Assembly: GCA_017983755.1 (NCBI GenBank)
Contig: JAGOAU010000010.1
Span: forward strand, 36,444-100,443
From: Azonexus sp.
GTDB lineage: Bacteria; Pseudomonadota; Gammaproteobacteria; Burkholderiales; Rhodocyclaceae
DNA: 64,000 nucleotides
Reading direction: 5' to 3'
In this document: positions 9,071 through 20,329 of the stretch, one piece after another
Position numbering within the stretch: the stretch's first letter is position 1
Layout: each line of letters opens with the position of its first letter
The notes under the pieces: generated by a model
Database searches by the model: none
Seen by the model: only the letters and a program-made list of their open reading frames with translations
Told to the model about the DNA's origin: nothing
Program-made: the position numbers and the translations under genes

Positions 9071-11112
9071 TTCCCCTCCCGGGAACGGGTGCGACGAATG
9101 GTATCGAGAAAGGCCCCGACCTCCTTGTCCGGGACCTTGCTAAACAGGCTGACCAGGATGATGGTGACGATGCCGGCGGCCACCCCGAAGACGCCGGCCG
9201 AGGTGCTTTGCACGTGGAACCAGAGCTCCATGCGCAGGCCGCTGATGCCCAGCCAGGGAATGCTGTCGAACTCGACGCGGAAGATATAGTAGATCGCGAC
9301 GGCAAGGCCGACCACCATGCCTGCCAGCGCCCCGGGGCGCGTCGCCCGGCGCCAGAAGATGCCGAGCACGAGGGCCGGAAAGAAGGCCGAACCGGCAATC
9401 GAGAAGGCCCAGGCGACCATCGACAGGATGGTGCCCGGCTTTTGCGCGGCGACCGTGGCGGCCAGTACCGCGACCACCAGCAGCATGGACTTGGAGATCA
9501 CTAGGCGGAACTGGGTCGAGGATTGCGGACGGAATATCCGGTAATAGACATCGTGCGACAGGGCACTGGTGATCGTCAGCAGCAGGCCGTCGGCGGTGGA
9601 CAGCGCTGCCGCCAGGCCGCCGGCGGCGACGAGGCCGGAAACGACATAGGGCATGCCGGCGATCTCGGGCGTGGCAAGCACGATGACGTCAGGGTTGAGC
9701 GAAAGTTCGGCCAGTTGCAGGATGCCGTCACGGTTGATGTCCTCGATGCTGACCAGGCCGATCTTGCTCCACGCCGCAACCCAGCCCGGCAGCTTGGCGA
9801 TGGGGATGTCGACCAGGTGCGTGAACACCTCGTACTTGACGAACACGGCATAGGCCGGCGCCGTGATGTAGAGCAGCAGGATGAACAGCAGCGACCAGAA
9901 TACCGACTCCCGCGCCTCGCGGACGCTGGGTGTCGTGTAATAGCGCATCAGCACATGCGGCAAGGCAGCGGTACCCACCGTCAGACAGAAGACGAGCGCC
10001 AGAAAATTGATGCGCTGCGCCCAGCCGTCCTCGTCGTCGCCGGGGAAGGCTGCCGCATGATGGATCGGCGGCGCGGCCCTCTCGGCAGCGGCGAACATCG
10101 CCGCTTCCCAGCGCAGCCGGGCCTGATCGGGGTCGTGCGGCAGTTCGCGACGCTGCCTTTCCAGGGCGACGATGTCCTTCATCTGGGCATCACTGGCCTT
10201 GAGTTCATTGATCCTCGCCGTCAGCTGTTCTCGTTCGAGCGACAGCGAATTCGGCAACTGCATGATCTTCTGGGCGTATTCGTCGGCGCGCTCGCGGTAA
10301 AGACGGCGGGCATCGACCTCGGCCGGGCTGTCGAACAGCCTGTCTTCCATCTGCTGCACCTGCTGCAGCACATGGCCGTAAACCACCTGCGGCACCGGGT
10401 TGCCGGTGACCGACCAGGACAGGATGGCGACCGGCGTGATGTAAGCGATGATCAGGATCACGTACTGTGCGACCTGGGTCCACGTCACCGCGCGCATGCC
10501 GCCGAGGAAGGAGCAGACGAGAATGCCGGCGAGGCCGACGAAGACGCCGATCTCGAACTGCAGGCTGACAAAGCGGCTGGTAATGACGCCGACGCCGTAG
10601 ATCTGCGCCACGACATAGACGAACGAGGCGAGGATGGCGGCAGCGACGGCGACCAGCCGGATCGCGTTGCCGCCATAGCGGGCACTCAGGAAATCGGGAA
10701 TCGTGTATTCGCCGAAGCGTCGCAGATAGGGTGCGAGCAGCAGCGCGACGAGGACGAAGCCACCGGTCCAGCCGAGAACGAAGGCCAGCCCCTGGTAACC
10801 CGAAAGATAGAGCGTGCCGGCGAGGCCGATGAAGGACGCCGCGCTCATCCAGTCGGCGCCGGTCGCCATGCCGTTGAAAAAGGCCGGCACGCGGCGGCCG
10901 GCGACGTAGAACTCGGAAACGTCCGAGGTCCGGCTCATGATGCCGATCACCGCGTACATCGAGATCGTGAAGATCAGGAAGGAATAGCCGATCCAGCGCG
11001 GCGGCATGCCGTGATCTTCAAGCAGCGCGAGCGCCGCCACGAAGAGGACGAACCCCCCGGTATAGAGCAGGTAGTAACGCTGAAGCCTGGTCAGGGAGCC
11101 CGGCATCGCCAC
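9067..11112 (-). CDS. Sodium:solute symporter, VC_2705/ActP-like family
   Basis: 681-residue permease of the solute:sodium symporter superfamily. The N-terminal helix is followed by the conserved SEFYVAGRRVPAFFNGMATGADWMSAASF segment (about residues 65-93), then about 12 more helices. A long hydrophilic insertion (about residues 240-350) between helices is characteristic of the VC_2705 subfamily and absent from ActP proper. Probable substrate is acetate or another short carboxylate, inferred from the acs-linked cluster, not from binding residues. It is the large partner of the DUF4212 protein. Confidence 0.9.
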   Translation of the reverse strand: MAMPGSLTRLQRYYLLYTGGFVLFVAALALLEDHGMPPRWIGYSFLIFTISMYAVIGIMSRTSDVSEFYVAGRRVPAFFNGMATGADWMSAASFIGLAGTLYLSGYQGLAFVLGWTGGFVLVALLLAPYLRRFGEYTIPDFLSARYGGNAIRLVAVAAAILASFVYVVAQIYGVGVITSRFVSLQFEIGVFVGLAGILVCSFLGGMRAVTWTQVAQYVILIIAYITPVAILSWSVTGNPVPQVVYGHVLQQVQQMEDRLFDSPAEVDARRLYRERADEYAQKIMQLPNSLSLEREQLTARINELKASDAQMKDIVALERQRRELPHDPDQARLRWEAAMFAAAERAAPPIHHAAAFPGDDEDGWAQRINFLALVFCLTVGTAALPHVLMRYYTTPSVREARESVFWSLLFILLLYITAPAYAVFVKYEVFTHLVDIPIAKLPGWVAAWSKIGLVSIEDINRDGILQLAELSLNPDVIVLATPEIAGMPYVVSGLVAAGGLAAALSTADGLLLTITSALSHDVYYRIFRPQSSTQFRLVISKSMLLVVAVLAATVAAQKPGTILSMVAWAFSIAGSAFFPALVLGIFWRRATRPGALAGMVVGLAVAIYYIFRVEFDSIPWLGISGLRMELWFHVQSTSAGVFGVAAGIVTIILVSLFSKVPDKEVGAFLDTIRRTRSREGN

Positions 11113-11115
11113 CTT

Positions 11116-11790
11116 TTAGTGATTGCGGCGCAGGAAGGTGGCAGCCTGCGATTCCTCGATCAGCTTGCCGGCAGTGGCGATTTCCTTGCCCGTCGCGCGC
11201 ACCAGCAGCATCTGGAACAGGCGCGCCAGCATCAGCGTGTTGGCCATCGTGTCGCGGCGCCCGCTGCTGGCAATGCCGAACATTTCCAGCCAGTCGTCAA
11301 GCGGCAGCGTGACCATCGATTTCTCGTTGAACAGCGACGGCAACAGCCAGGCGAGATCGACCCACTGCGGCTGGAAATCGACGCCGAGACGTTCCTTGTA
11401 GGCGCGCTGCAGGAAGCCGCTGACGAACGGGCTGTGGTAGGTCACCAGTGGCGCCTTGGCGGCATAGGTCAAAAATGCCGTCAATTGACGGTCGACCGCA
11501 GCATCGTCGGCCTCCTCGCCTGAGAGGTCGAGGGCAAAGGCGTCGATCGGCTGGATTGCCCCGTTCGGCAGGCCGACGGCCGTAATCCCCTGCAATTCGT
11601 CCTCCGTCGCGCGTGGTCCCGTGGTGGCGATGTCGACCACCACGTAACGCGTGTGGAAATGCGGTTCGTCCAAGGCCGGCGCCTTGCTGGCGCGCCAGTC
11701 GGCGAGCGCCTGACGCACGTCCTCGGGCAGGTTGGCCGGCGAACGGGCACCGCCCTTGAAGAGAAAGTTCTTGAGTCCGAATACCATCAA
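11116..11790 (-). CDS. Degenerate DnaQ-like exonuclease-fold protein
   Basis: 224 residues aligned to the 3'-5' exonuclease fold (DEDD superfamily), but the catalytic residues are changed. Exo I reads VVVDIATTGP where active enzymes have D-x-E, so Glu is replaced by Ala. Exo II reads YHSPFVSGFL instead of HNxxFDxxFL. Exo III reads GRRDTMANTL instead of HxAxxDA. This predicts a non-catalytic protein, perhaps a binding or scaffold module for the neighbouring nucleotidyltransferase-like proteins. It overlaps the DUF294 gene start by 4 nt. One copy of the dispersed motif lies inside (11467-11501). Confidence 0.8.
   Translation of the reverse strand: MMVFGLKNFLFKGGARSPANLPEDVRQALADWRASKAPALDEPHFHTRYVVVDIATTGPRATEDELQGITAVGLPNGAIQPIDAFALDLSGEEADDAAVDRQLTAFLTYAAKAPLVTYHSPFVSGFLQRAYKERLGVDFQPQWVDLAWLLPSLFNEKSMVTLPLDDWLEMFGIASSGRRDTMANTLMLARLFQMLLVRATGKEIATAGKLIEESQAATFLRRNH
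11467..11501 (-). repeat. USS-like dispersed motif, copy inside the degenerate exonuclease gene
   Basis: Minus-strand CTGCGGTCGAC core with AATT and ATTTTT tracts. It encodes AAVDRQLTAFLT in frame. Confidence 0.7.
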
Positions 11791-13763
11791 TGCACCTGGT
11801 AATCGAGTTTGAGACGGGTCTGGATCTTGCGCGCCTGACGGAAGGATTCCTTGAGGATGCGGCGATCGAGTTCGTTCAGGTTGTCCGGATTGATCAGGTT
11901 GTCACCCTGGCGGCCGGGCTCGCCTTCGAGGTACTGGTGGCGCAGGCGCAGCAACTGGATGAAATCGAGGCCTTCGAGCACGGCGTTGATTTCCTCGTCG
12001 CGGATCGACAGGCGCTTCGAGGCCAGGCGCAGGCGCTGCACCGAGTTGGTGTTGTGCACGCCGGTGGCCAGCGCGTAGATGCGCGCGACGTCGACGAAGA
12101 TGCGCGAGCCGTATTTCTTGAGGTCGATCTTGCCCGGATGATCGGGTTCGAGATCGGTCAGGAAGTCGCGGATCTTGCCCAGCGGCGGCTCGACGTCGAG
12201 CGCGTTCTGCGCCATGCAGCGCAGGAACATCGGGTTAGACGAGGTCTGCATCAGCAGGTGGCGGCGCATCGCCTCGGCCAGCTCGGCCTTGCCGAACAGG
12301 GTGCGGAAGTCGAAGAAGATGGTGGCGTTGAGCAGCGCTTCCGGCTGCGGCACGCGGATCCACTGCGAGAACTGTTCCTTCCATTCATCCAGCGACAGGC
12401 ACCACTGCGGGTTGCTGGCCATGATGTTGCCCTTGCACAGTGGGAAACCGCAGCGGTCGAGATCCTTGTTGACCTCGAGGGCGAAGGCGAGGAAGCGCTG
12501 GCGCAGGGCATCGACGCCAGCCTCGTCGGCACAGGCGAAGACGATGCCGTTATCCTGGTCGGTGCTGAAGGTCTGCTCATCGCGCCCTTCGGAACCGAAA
12601 GCCAGCCATGCCCACTCGATGCCGTCGAAGTTGTGGTTTTCGAGGTTGAGCTGGATGACGCGGCGGGTCAGCGCGTCGTTGAGCGCGGAAATGAACTGCG
12701 TCAGCTGCTCGGCGCCGACGCCCTGAGCCAGCATGTTGAACGACAGCTGGCGAACGTCGGCGGCCGACTGCTGCAGCGCTTCGACATTGGCCGCCGACTC
12801 GATGGTCTGGCGGATCTGGCGCAGGCCGACACGCTGCAGGGCGAACAGGTCGCGCTCGGAAACGACGCCGGTGAGCTTGCCTTCGGCGTCGGTGACCAGC
12901 ACGTGGCGGATGCCGTTGGTCGCCATCGCCAGCATGGCGTCATAAGCAGTGGCGTGCTCTTCGAGCATGCAGGGGGTCGGCGACATGGCCTGGCTGATCG
13001 GCGCATCGTGCGGCAGGTCGGCCAGCACGACGCGGTCGAGCAGGTCGGAGCGGGTGAACACGCCGACCGGCTTGCGGTCTTCGCCGGCAATCACCAATGA
13101 GCCGACACCGGCTTTCGACATGCTCTCCAGCGCCGTGCGCAATGGCGTTTCCGGCGCCACGCTGACCGGCGAGCGCGAACCGATGCCGGCGAGCGGCGAG
13201 TTGAGCGTCTGCTGTTCGCTGGCGCGCTGGGCGAATTGCAGTTGCAGCTGCTGGCGCGACTGGTTGAGCAGGCTGGCGATGTACTGGGTGCAGAACAGGT
13301 TGAATTCGCGGCTGGTCGCCATCAGCGTCAGGAAGTCCTCGGCCGGCAACTGGTAGCAGAAGGTATCCTCGACCGCGGTGTAGGTATTGGTCGATGGCCG
13401 GCCGGCGGTCACTGCACCGATCGGAAAGCTCTCGCCGGGGCTGAGGCTGAGGATCGAATATTCTGTCACCGTCACTTCGCCGGCCTGGCGGGCCTGCACC
13501 TTGCCGCTCTCGATCAGGTAGAAGAAGCGCACGTTGCCGGAATCCGGGCCGACGATCTCGCTGCCGGCGGCATAGAAGGTCAGCTGCGCCTTTTCTGCGA
13601 ACAGCTGCAGCGCTTCCGCCGCCATCTTGTCGAACGGCGCGTGCAGCTTGAGGAAACTCTGGGTGCTGCCTGCGACGCGGCGGCTGCCCTGCTGCCGCAA
13701 TTCCATCTCTGCCTGGCCGATGGCCTGTTGTTCGGTGCTCACGACAACCTCATTTTTCTTCAA
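11787..13763 (-). CDS. cNMP-binding/CBS/DUF294 nucleotidyltransferase-like regulator
   Basis: 658 residues. Order: Crp-type cyclic-nucleotide domain (about 30-150), two CBS domains (about 190-245 and 255-310), a GlnD-like nucleotidyltransferase domain, DUF294 (about 340-480), with the signature GSEGRDEQTFSTDQDNG, and the DUF294 C-terminal domain (about 510-650). The GS, Glu and DxD residues needed for nucleotidyl transfer are present. Such proteins are commonly encoded beside ActP-type symporters and are believed to modify or regulate transport or signalling in response to adenine nucleotides; the actual target is unknown. It overlaps both neighbours by 4 nt. Confidence 0.9.
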   Translation of the reverse strand: MKKNEVVVSTEQQAIGQAEMELRQQGSRRVAGSTQSFLKLHAPFDKMAAEALQLFAEKAQLTFYAAGSEIVGPDSGNVRFFYLIESGKVQARQAGEVTVTEYSILSLSPGESFPIGAVTAGRPSTNTYTAVEDTFCYQLPAEDFLTLMATSREFNLFCTQYIASLLNQSRQQLQLQFAQRASEQQTLNSPLAGIGSRSPVSVAPETPLRTALESMSKAGVGSLVIAGEDRKPVGVFTRSDLLDRVVLADLPHDAPISQAMSPTPCMLEEHATAYDAMLAMATNGIRHVLVTDAEGKLTGVVSERDLFALQRVGLRQIRQTIESAANVEALQQSAADVRQLSFNMLAQGVGAEQLTQFISALNDALTRRVIQLNLENHNFDGIEWAWLAFGSEGRDEQTFSTDQDNGIVFACADEAGVDALRQRFLAFALEVNKDLDRCGFPLCKGNIMASNPQWCLSLDEWKEQFSQWIRVPQPEALLNATIFFDFRTLFGKAELAEAMRRHLLMQTSSNPMFLRCMAQNALDVEPPLGKIRDFLTDLEPDHPGKIDLKKYGSRIFVDVARIYALATGVHNTNSVQRLRLASKRLSIRDEEINAVLEGLDFIQLLRLRHQYLEGEPGRQGDNLINPDNLNELDRRILKESFRQARKIQTRLKLDYQVH

Positions 13764-14821
13764 AGTCCGTAGTTTAACTTGAGACGCTGCTGCAGTCGTC
13801 TTGCCTGCTTCAGCGACTCCCTGAGGATCGCCCGGTCGATGTCGTTCAGGCTGGCCAGCGGCACCCCGTTGCCGCCTTCCGGCCCGGCAGTGATCTGGTG
13901 CGCCAGGCGTAGCCGCAAAATGTGCGAAAAAGCGGCGTCGACCGCAACGATCTCGTCCGCCAGCAAGCCGCTGGCCGGTCCGGCATCGATCAGCCGGGCG
14001 CTGGTGTTCACCGCACGGGCACCGCCGGACAAGGCGAAGATACGCGCCGCGTCGACGAAGATGCGGCTGCCGAATTTCTTCAGGTCAACCTGCTCGCCGG
14101 ACTCGCCGCTCTCCCCCGCCACCTCGCCGCGGAAATTCAGCGGCACCGTTGCGTGCAGCGCATTGCTCGCCATCAGGTGCAGGAAGGCCGGCGTCTCGAC
14201 GGTCAGCGACAGGAGCAGGCTGCGCAGGGTCTCGCCGAGATCGGCGTCGCCATGCAGCGGGCGCAGGTCGAAGAAGATGGTGGCGTTGAGCAGCGCCCGC
14301 GGTTCCGGCCGCCGCACCCATTCGATGAACTGCTGCCGCCATTCGTCGAGCGACAGGCACCAGGCCGGGTTGCCGGCCATGATGCCGCCGGTGCACAGCG
14401 TGAAGCCGCAATCGGCCAGGCGCCGGTTGACGTCCTGGGCGAAGGGCAGGAAGAGCTGACGCAGGGCGTCCGCCTCCTGGCGGTCGGCGGCGCTGAAAAC
14501 CAGGCCGTTGTCCTGATCGCTGACGAAGGTCTGCTCGTGCCGCCCTTCCGAACCGAGCGCCAGCCAGCACCAGGACACCGCCGGCAGGCGATGGCGACGC
14601 GCCGTCAGTTCGATGACGCGCAGCGACAGGCGGTCGTTGAAGGCCGAAATCAGGCGCGTCAGCAGGCGGCCGCTGAGATCGCGGGCAGCCAGCTCGCGCA
14701 GGAATTCATCGATCCGGACGGCGAGGCGCGGCGCGTCGTCGAGCGCGGCCAGCGCGTTCAGGTCGTTTTCGAGTGCCAGCTGCCGGCGGCAGGGCAGAAC
14801 GCTTTCCAGGGACCAGGGCAC
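13760..14821 (-). CDS. DUF294 nucleotidyltransferase-like protein lacking sensor domains
   Basis: 353 residues corresponding only to the second half of the neighbouring 658-residue protein. GSEGRHEQTFVSDQDNG (about residue 93) and the DUF294 C-terminal region with VDLKKFGSRIFVDAARI are retained, while the cyclic-nucleotide and CBS domains are absent. This is likely a tandem duplication followed by loss of the regulatory half, giving a possible heteromeric partner. It overlaps the downstream gene by 4 nt. A dispersed motif near 13914-13947 encodes the VAVDAAFSHIL stretch. Confidence 0.88.
   Translation of the reverse strand: MPWSLESVLPCRRQLALENDLNALAALDDAPRLAVRIDEFLRELAARDLSGRLLTRLISAFNDRLSLRVIELTARRHRLPAVSWCWLALGSEGRHEQTFVSDQDNGLVFSAADRQEADALRQLFLPFAQDVNRRLADCGFTLCTGGIMAGNPAWCLSLDEWRQQFIEWVRRPEPRALLNATIFFDLRPLHGDADLGETLRSLLLSLTVETPAFLHLMASNALHATVPLNFRGEVAGESGESGEQVDLKKFGSRIFVDAARIFALSGGARAVNTSARLIDAGPASGLLADEIVAVDAAFSHILRLRLAHQITAGPEGGNGVPLASLNDIDRAILRESLKQARRLQQRLKLNYGL
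13914..13947 (-). repeat. USS-like dispersed motif, copy inside DUF294 gene
   Basis: Minus-strand TTGCGGTCGAC core, then TTTTT and ATTTT tracts at helical-turn spacing, within coding sequence. Confidence 0.7.
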
Positions 14822-14822
14822 G

Positions 14823-16979
14823 TCAGTACTTCACGCGGGCAAAGAAGGTTTTCTCGGAGGCTTCCAGCGCCTGGCGCACGGTGACAATGCCCTTTTCTTC
14901 CAGCAGCGGCACCAGCTTGAGGAACACCTCGGCGGTCGCCAGGGAATCTTCCAGCGCGTTGTGACGGCTCTCGATATGGATGCCAAGGCGCTCCAGGATG
15001 ACATCCAGCTTGTGCGACTCCTGGTTGGGATGGACGACCGCCGACAGCAGCAGCGTATCGAGCACCGGCTGCGAGAATTTCACCCCGGTGCGTTCCTCTT
15101 TGAGCTGCAGGAAACGCATGTCGAACGCCGCGTTGTGGGCGATCAGGACCGTGTCCTCGCAGAATTCGTGGAAGGCCGGCAGGACGATGTCGATGTTCGG
15201 CTGACCGCGCACCATGTCCTCGGTGATGCCATGGATGGGAATCGACTCCGGCTTCAGCGGACATTCCGGGTCGACCAGCTGGTTGAAGATTTCCTGGCGC
15301 AGCAGCCGGTTGTTGACGATGCGCGCGGCCCCGATCTGGATGATTTCATCGCCCTTGGACGGCTCCAGGCCGGTGGTTTCGGTGTCGAAGACGGTGTAGG
15401 TCAGTTCGCTCAGCTTGCGGTCGAGGTCGATCGACTTGTCCTCGAACTTGAACAGGTCGAAGTCGTAATACTCCGGCCGGTTGCTGCCGCGCGAGCTGTC
15501 TTCGTCATGGCCGGCTTCCGGCGTCGCCACCGGCAGCACGAAGCGGAAGAAGGCGCGGTGCGCCGCCTTTTCGCGCTGATACCAGATCTCGCCGCCGTGG
15601 CGGTCGATGACATCGCGCAGGCTGAGCGGCGAGGTCTCTCCGGCGGCATGCATCGACTCCATTTCCCAGGTATAGAAAGTCTCGGACGACATCGCCGGGC
15701 CGGCCCAGATCAGGTCGAGGTAGGCAAGCTTGCCTTCGGCGGTCAGGCGGAAGCGCAATTCGCGCGGCTCGTAGTGATCCTGCAGTTTGGACGCCAGGAA
15801 AACCAGTGCGAAGACCAGCGAGAAGCTGTCGGCCTTGATCCACAAGGCATCGTCCAGTTCCTCGGTCTTGGTCGGCAGCTTGAGCTTGTCCTCGATTCGG
15901 CGCTGGGCCGCCGCGATGACGTCGATGCCGAGAATGTCCTCGAGCGGCCAGCGCGTCTTCATCGAGTGCGAAAACTCGGCCATCGTCTGGTCGACGCTTT
16001 GACCGCGCTTGGCGACCTCCTCTTCGATCACCCGCAGGAAACGTTCGCGCAACTCCGGTTCCATGTCCGGGTAATCGATCAGGTTGGTCACGGCGGCCCG
16101 GATGTTGCCCAGCGCCGACCGGCTGCCTTCGGTCATCACGTGCAGCAACTGGTCGCGGTGGGCTTCCTGCTCGATGCTGCGGGTAATGTTCTCGACCGTC
16201 AGCACGTAGCCGGACATCGCCGCCTCGCCCTCGCCCGGCGCTGCCAGGACGGGAACCATCTGGATGCGCAGGAGCTGGCCGCCGCGCGTGGTCGTGATGA
16301 AGTTGGCCATCGCCGTCTTGCCGGTGGCCACGCGCTGACGAATGACTTCCTGTGCGTGCTGCACCTGGTTCTTTTCCAGAATCGAAAAAATCGAACGGCC
16401 GAGGCCGATCAAGGCGCCGCCGGAAACCGAGGTCGGCCCTTGCGCCAGCGCCTTGAACTGCAGGCGGGCGCGGTTGTTGTAGAGCAGGATGCGGCCATCG
16501 AGGTTGCAGACGACAACGGCCTGGGCCAGTTCCGACATCAGCGCCGCCAGCCGGTTCTTTTCTTCTTCGACCGAGGCCTTGGCCATGGCGATCTGCGCAT
16601 CGACATCGTCCATCAGTGCATCGCGCTGCTGCGCCAGGTCGTTGGCGGCGCGCGCCAGTTGCTGCACCTCTGGCGGGCCTTCGATGGTGACCCGGAAATT
16701 GCGGTTGGCCCCCAGCATCAGGCGCAGGGTCTCGGCCATGCGCAACAGCCCCTCGACGTACTGCTTGAACAAACGGTGCAGGACCAGCACGCCGACGACG
16801 AAACCGAACAGCGTCATCATGGTGCCGACCGGCAGGCGCGAGACCAGCAGCTCGGTCAGCATCTGGCGCTCGCCCTCCTTCATGTCGAGCCAGACCAGCA
16901 GCGAGGTGACGACGAAGGGGCCGGTCATCAGCAGACCAAGCACGACGACAGCGAGGATGAAACGGTGTTTTGCCTTCAT
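14823..16979 (-). CDS. Membrane PAS/kinase-like signalling protein fused to a DEDDh exonuclease
   Basis: 718 residues in an unusual fusion. Two N-terminal transmembrane helices flank a short periplasmic loop. A HAMP/coiled-coil linker and a PAS-like domain (about 150-270) follow. Next comes a histidine-kinase-shaped region without a clear H-box or ATP lid (about 290-490). The C-terminus is a complete 3'-5' exonuclease (about 530-700) with FDTETTG, HNAAFD and RHNALEDS, so the D-E-D-H-D catalytic set is intact. Known DnaQ domains digest single-stranded DNA or RNA ends. It sits directly after the response regulator and before the DUF294 genes. ATG 16979 was chosen; an upstream TTG would be formed by the dispersed motif. 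Confidence 0.85.
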   Translation of the reverse strand: MKAKHRFILAVVVLGLLMTGPFVVTSLLVWLDMKEGERQMLTELLVSRLPVGTMMTLFGFVVGVLVLHRLFKQYVEGLLRMAETLRLMLGANRNFRVTIEGPPEVQQLARAANDLAQQRDALMDDVDAQIAMAKASVEEEKNRLAALMSELAQAVVVCNLDGRILLYNNRARLQFKALAQGPTSVSGGALIGLGRSIFSILEKNQVQHAQEVIRQRVATGKTAMANFITTTRGGQLLRIQMVPVLAAPGEGEAAMSGYVLTVENITRSIEQEAHRDQLLHVMTEGSRSALGNIRAAVTNLIDYPDMEPELRERFLRVIEEEVAKRGQSVDQTMAEFSHSMKTRWPLEDILGIDVIAAAQRRIEDKLKLPTKTEELDDALWIKADSFSLVFALVFLASKLQDHYEPRELRFRLTAEGKLAYLDLIWAGPAMSSETFYTWEMESMHAAGETSPLSLRDVIDRHGGEIWYQREKAAHRAFFRFVLPVATPEAGHDEDSSRGSNRPEYYDFDLFKFEDKSIDLDRKLSELTYTVFDTETTGLEPSKGDEIIQIGAARIVNNRLLRQEIFNQLVDPECPLKPESIPIHGITEDMVRGQPNIDIVLPAFHEFCEDTVLIAHNAAFDMRFLQLKEERTGVKFSQPVLDTLLLSAVVHPNQESHKLDVILERLGIHIESRHNALEDSLATAEVFLKLVPLLEEKGIVTVRQALEASEKTFFARVKY

Positions 16980-16995
16980 GGCGGGCATCCGTAAT

Positions 16996-17030
16996 GGATT
17001 TCGGGCAATTGCGGCCGTCGACCGCAACAG
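16996..17030 (-). repeat. USS-like dispersed motif between response regulator and exonuclease fusion
   Basis: Minus-strand CTGTTGCGGTCGAC core followed by AATT and AAAT tracts. It occupies most of the 60-nt spacer between the two genes. Confidence 0.75.
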
Positions 17031-17040
17031 GGTGGCGATA

Positions 17041-17409
17041 TCAGCGAGCCAGCATTTCCTTGACCTTGGCTACCAGATCCTTGGTCGAAAACGGCTTCGT
17101 GACATACGCATCGGCGCCGAGCGCCAGCCCCTTGGCCACTTCGGTGTCGCGTCCCTTGGCGGTCAGCATGACGATCTGCAGGCCGCTGCGTCCCGGGTCG
17201 GCGCGCAGCGCCTCGCAGACTTCGAAACCCGACTTCTTGGGCATCATCACGTCGAGCAGCATCAGGTCGGGATTGAAGCTGGCAACCTTGGCCAGCGCCT
17301 CCTCGCCGTCGTTGGCGACAGCGACCTCGAAGCCTTCCTTCTTCATCAGGAATTCGAGTGAAATGACGATGTTCGGCTCATCGTCAACGATCAGGATCTT
17401 GTGCGCCAT
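17041..17409 (-). CDS. Single-domain (CheY-like) response regulator
   Basis: 122-residue receiver domain with no output domain. The acidic pair DDE is at residues 9-11, the phospho-acceptor Asp is in LLDVMMPK (about 53), the switch Thr/Ala is in MLTAKG and the conserved Lys is in TKPFS. The probable phosphodonor is the symporter-histidine kinase encoded 13 nt upstream. Output must therefore be protein-protein contact, plausibly with the exonuclease fusion or DUF294 proteins in the same operon. The start is set by GGGAG ahead of ATG 17409. Confidence 0.93.
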   Translation of the reverse strand: MAHKILIVDDEPNIVISLEFLMKKEGFEVAVANDGEEALAKVASFNPDLMLLDVMMPKKSGFEVCEALRADPGRSGLQIVMLTAKGRDTEVAKGLALGADAYVTKPFSTKDLVAKVKEMLAR

Positions 17410-17422
17410 CTTTTTGTCTCCC

Positions 17423-20134
<2,712 letters not shown>

Positions 20135-20329
20135 CTATTTCCCCCGCCGCTCGGCGACCATTGCCGCCAGTGCGATGAGCAGCGTCCACACGCCGAAAAG
20201 ATAAAGGTAAGACGCCGGAATTCCGGCGATTTCCCCGGTCGGCAAGCTGAGCAACGGATAGGTCAACAAGGGAATACCGAGCAGGCCGAGCGCCGCCAGA
20301 CGCTGCCGCATCGGATTTGCACGCTTCAT
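20135..20329 (-). CDS. Small two-helix membrane protein upstream of the symporter kinase (CbrX-like position)
   Basis: 64 residues with basic N-terminus MKRANPMRQR and two hydrophobic helices (about 12-27 and 38-57). It abuts the kinase gene with no gap, and its ATG overlaps the stop of the 35-codon ORF ahead of it (ATGA). A small membrane protein in the same place precedes cbrA in pseudomonads. The same arrangement is seen here, but homology at this length is uncertain. Probably an accessory or translational-coupling element for the kinase. Confidence 0.8.
   Translation of the reverse strand: MKRANPMRQRLAALGLLGIPLLTYPLLSLPTGEIAGIPASYLYLFGVWTLLIALAAMVAERRGK

Noticed and set aside
9523-11523. 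666-codon open frame antisense to the sodium symporter
   Set aside because: Same shadow pattern (D/R/H/Q-rich), no domain signal, crosses two real genes.
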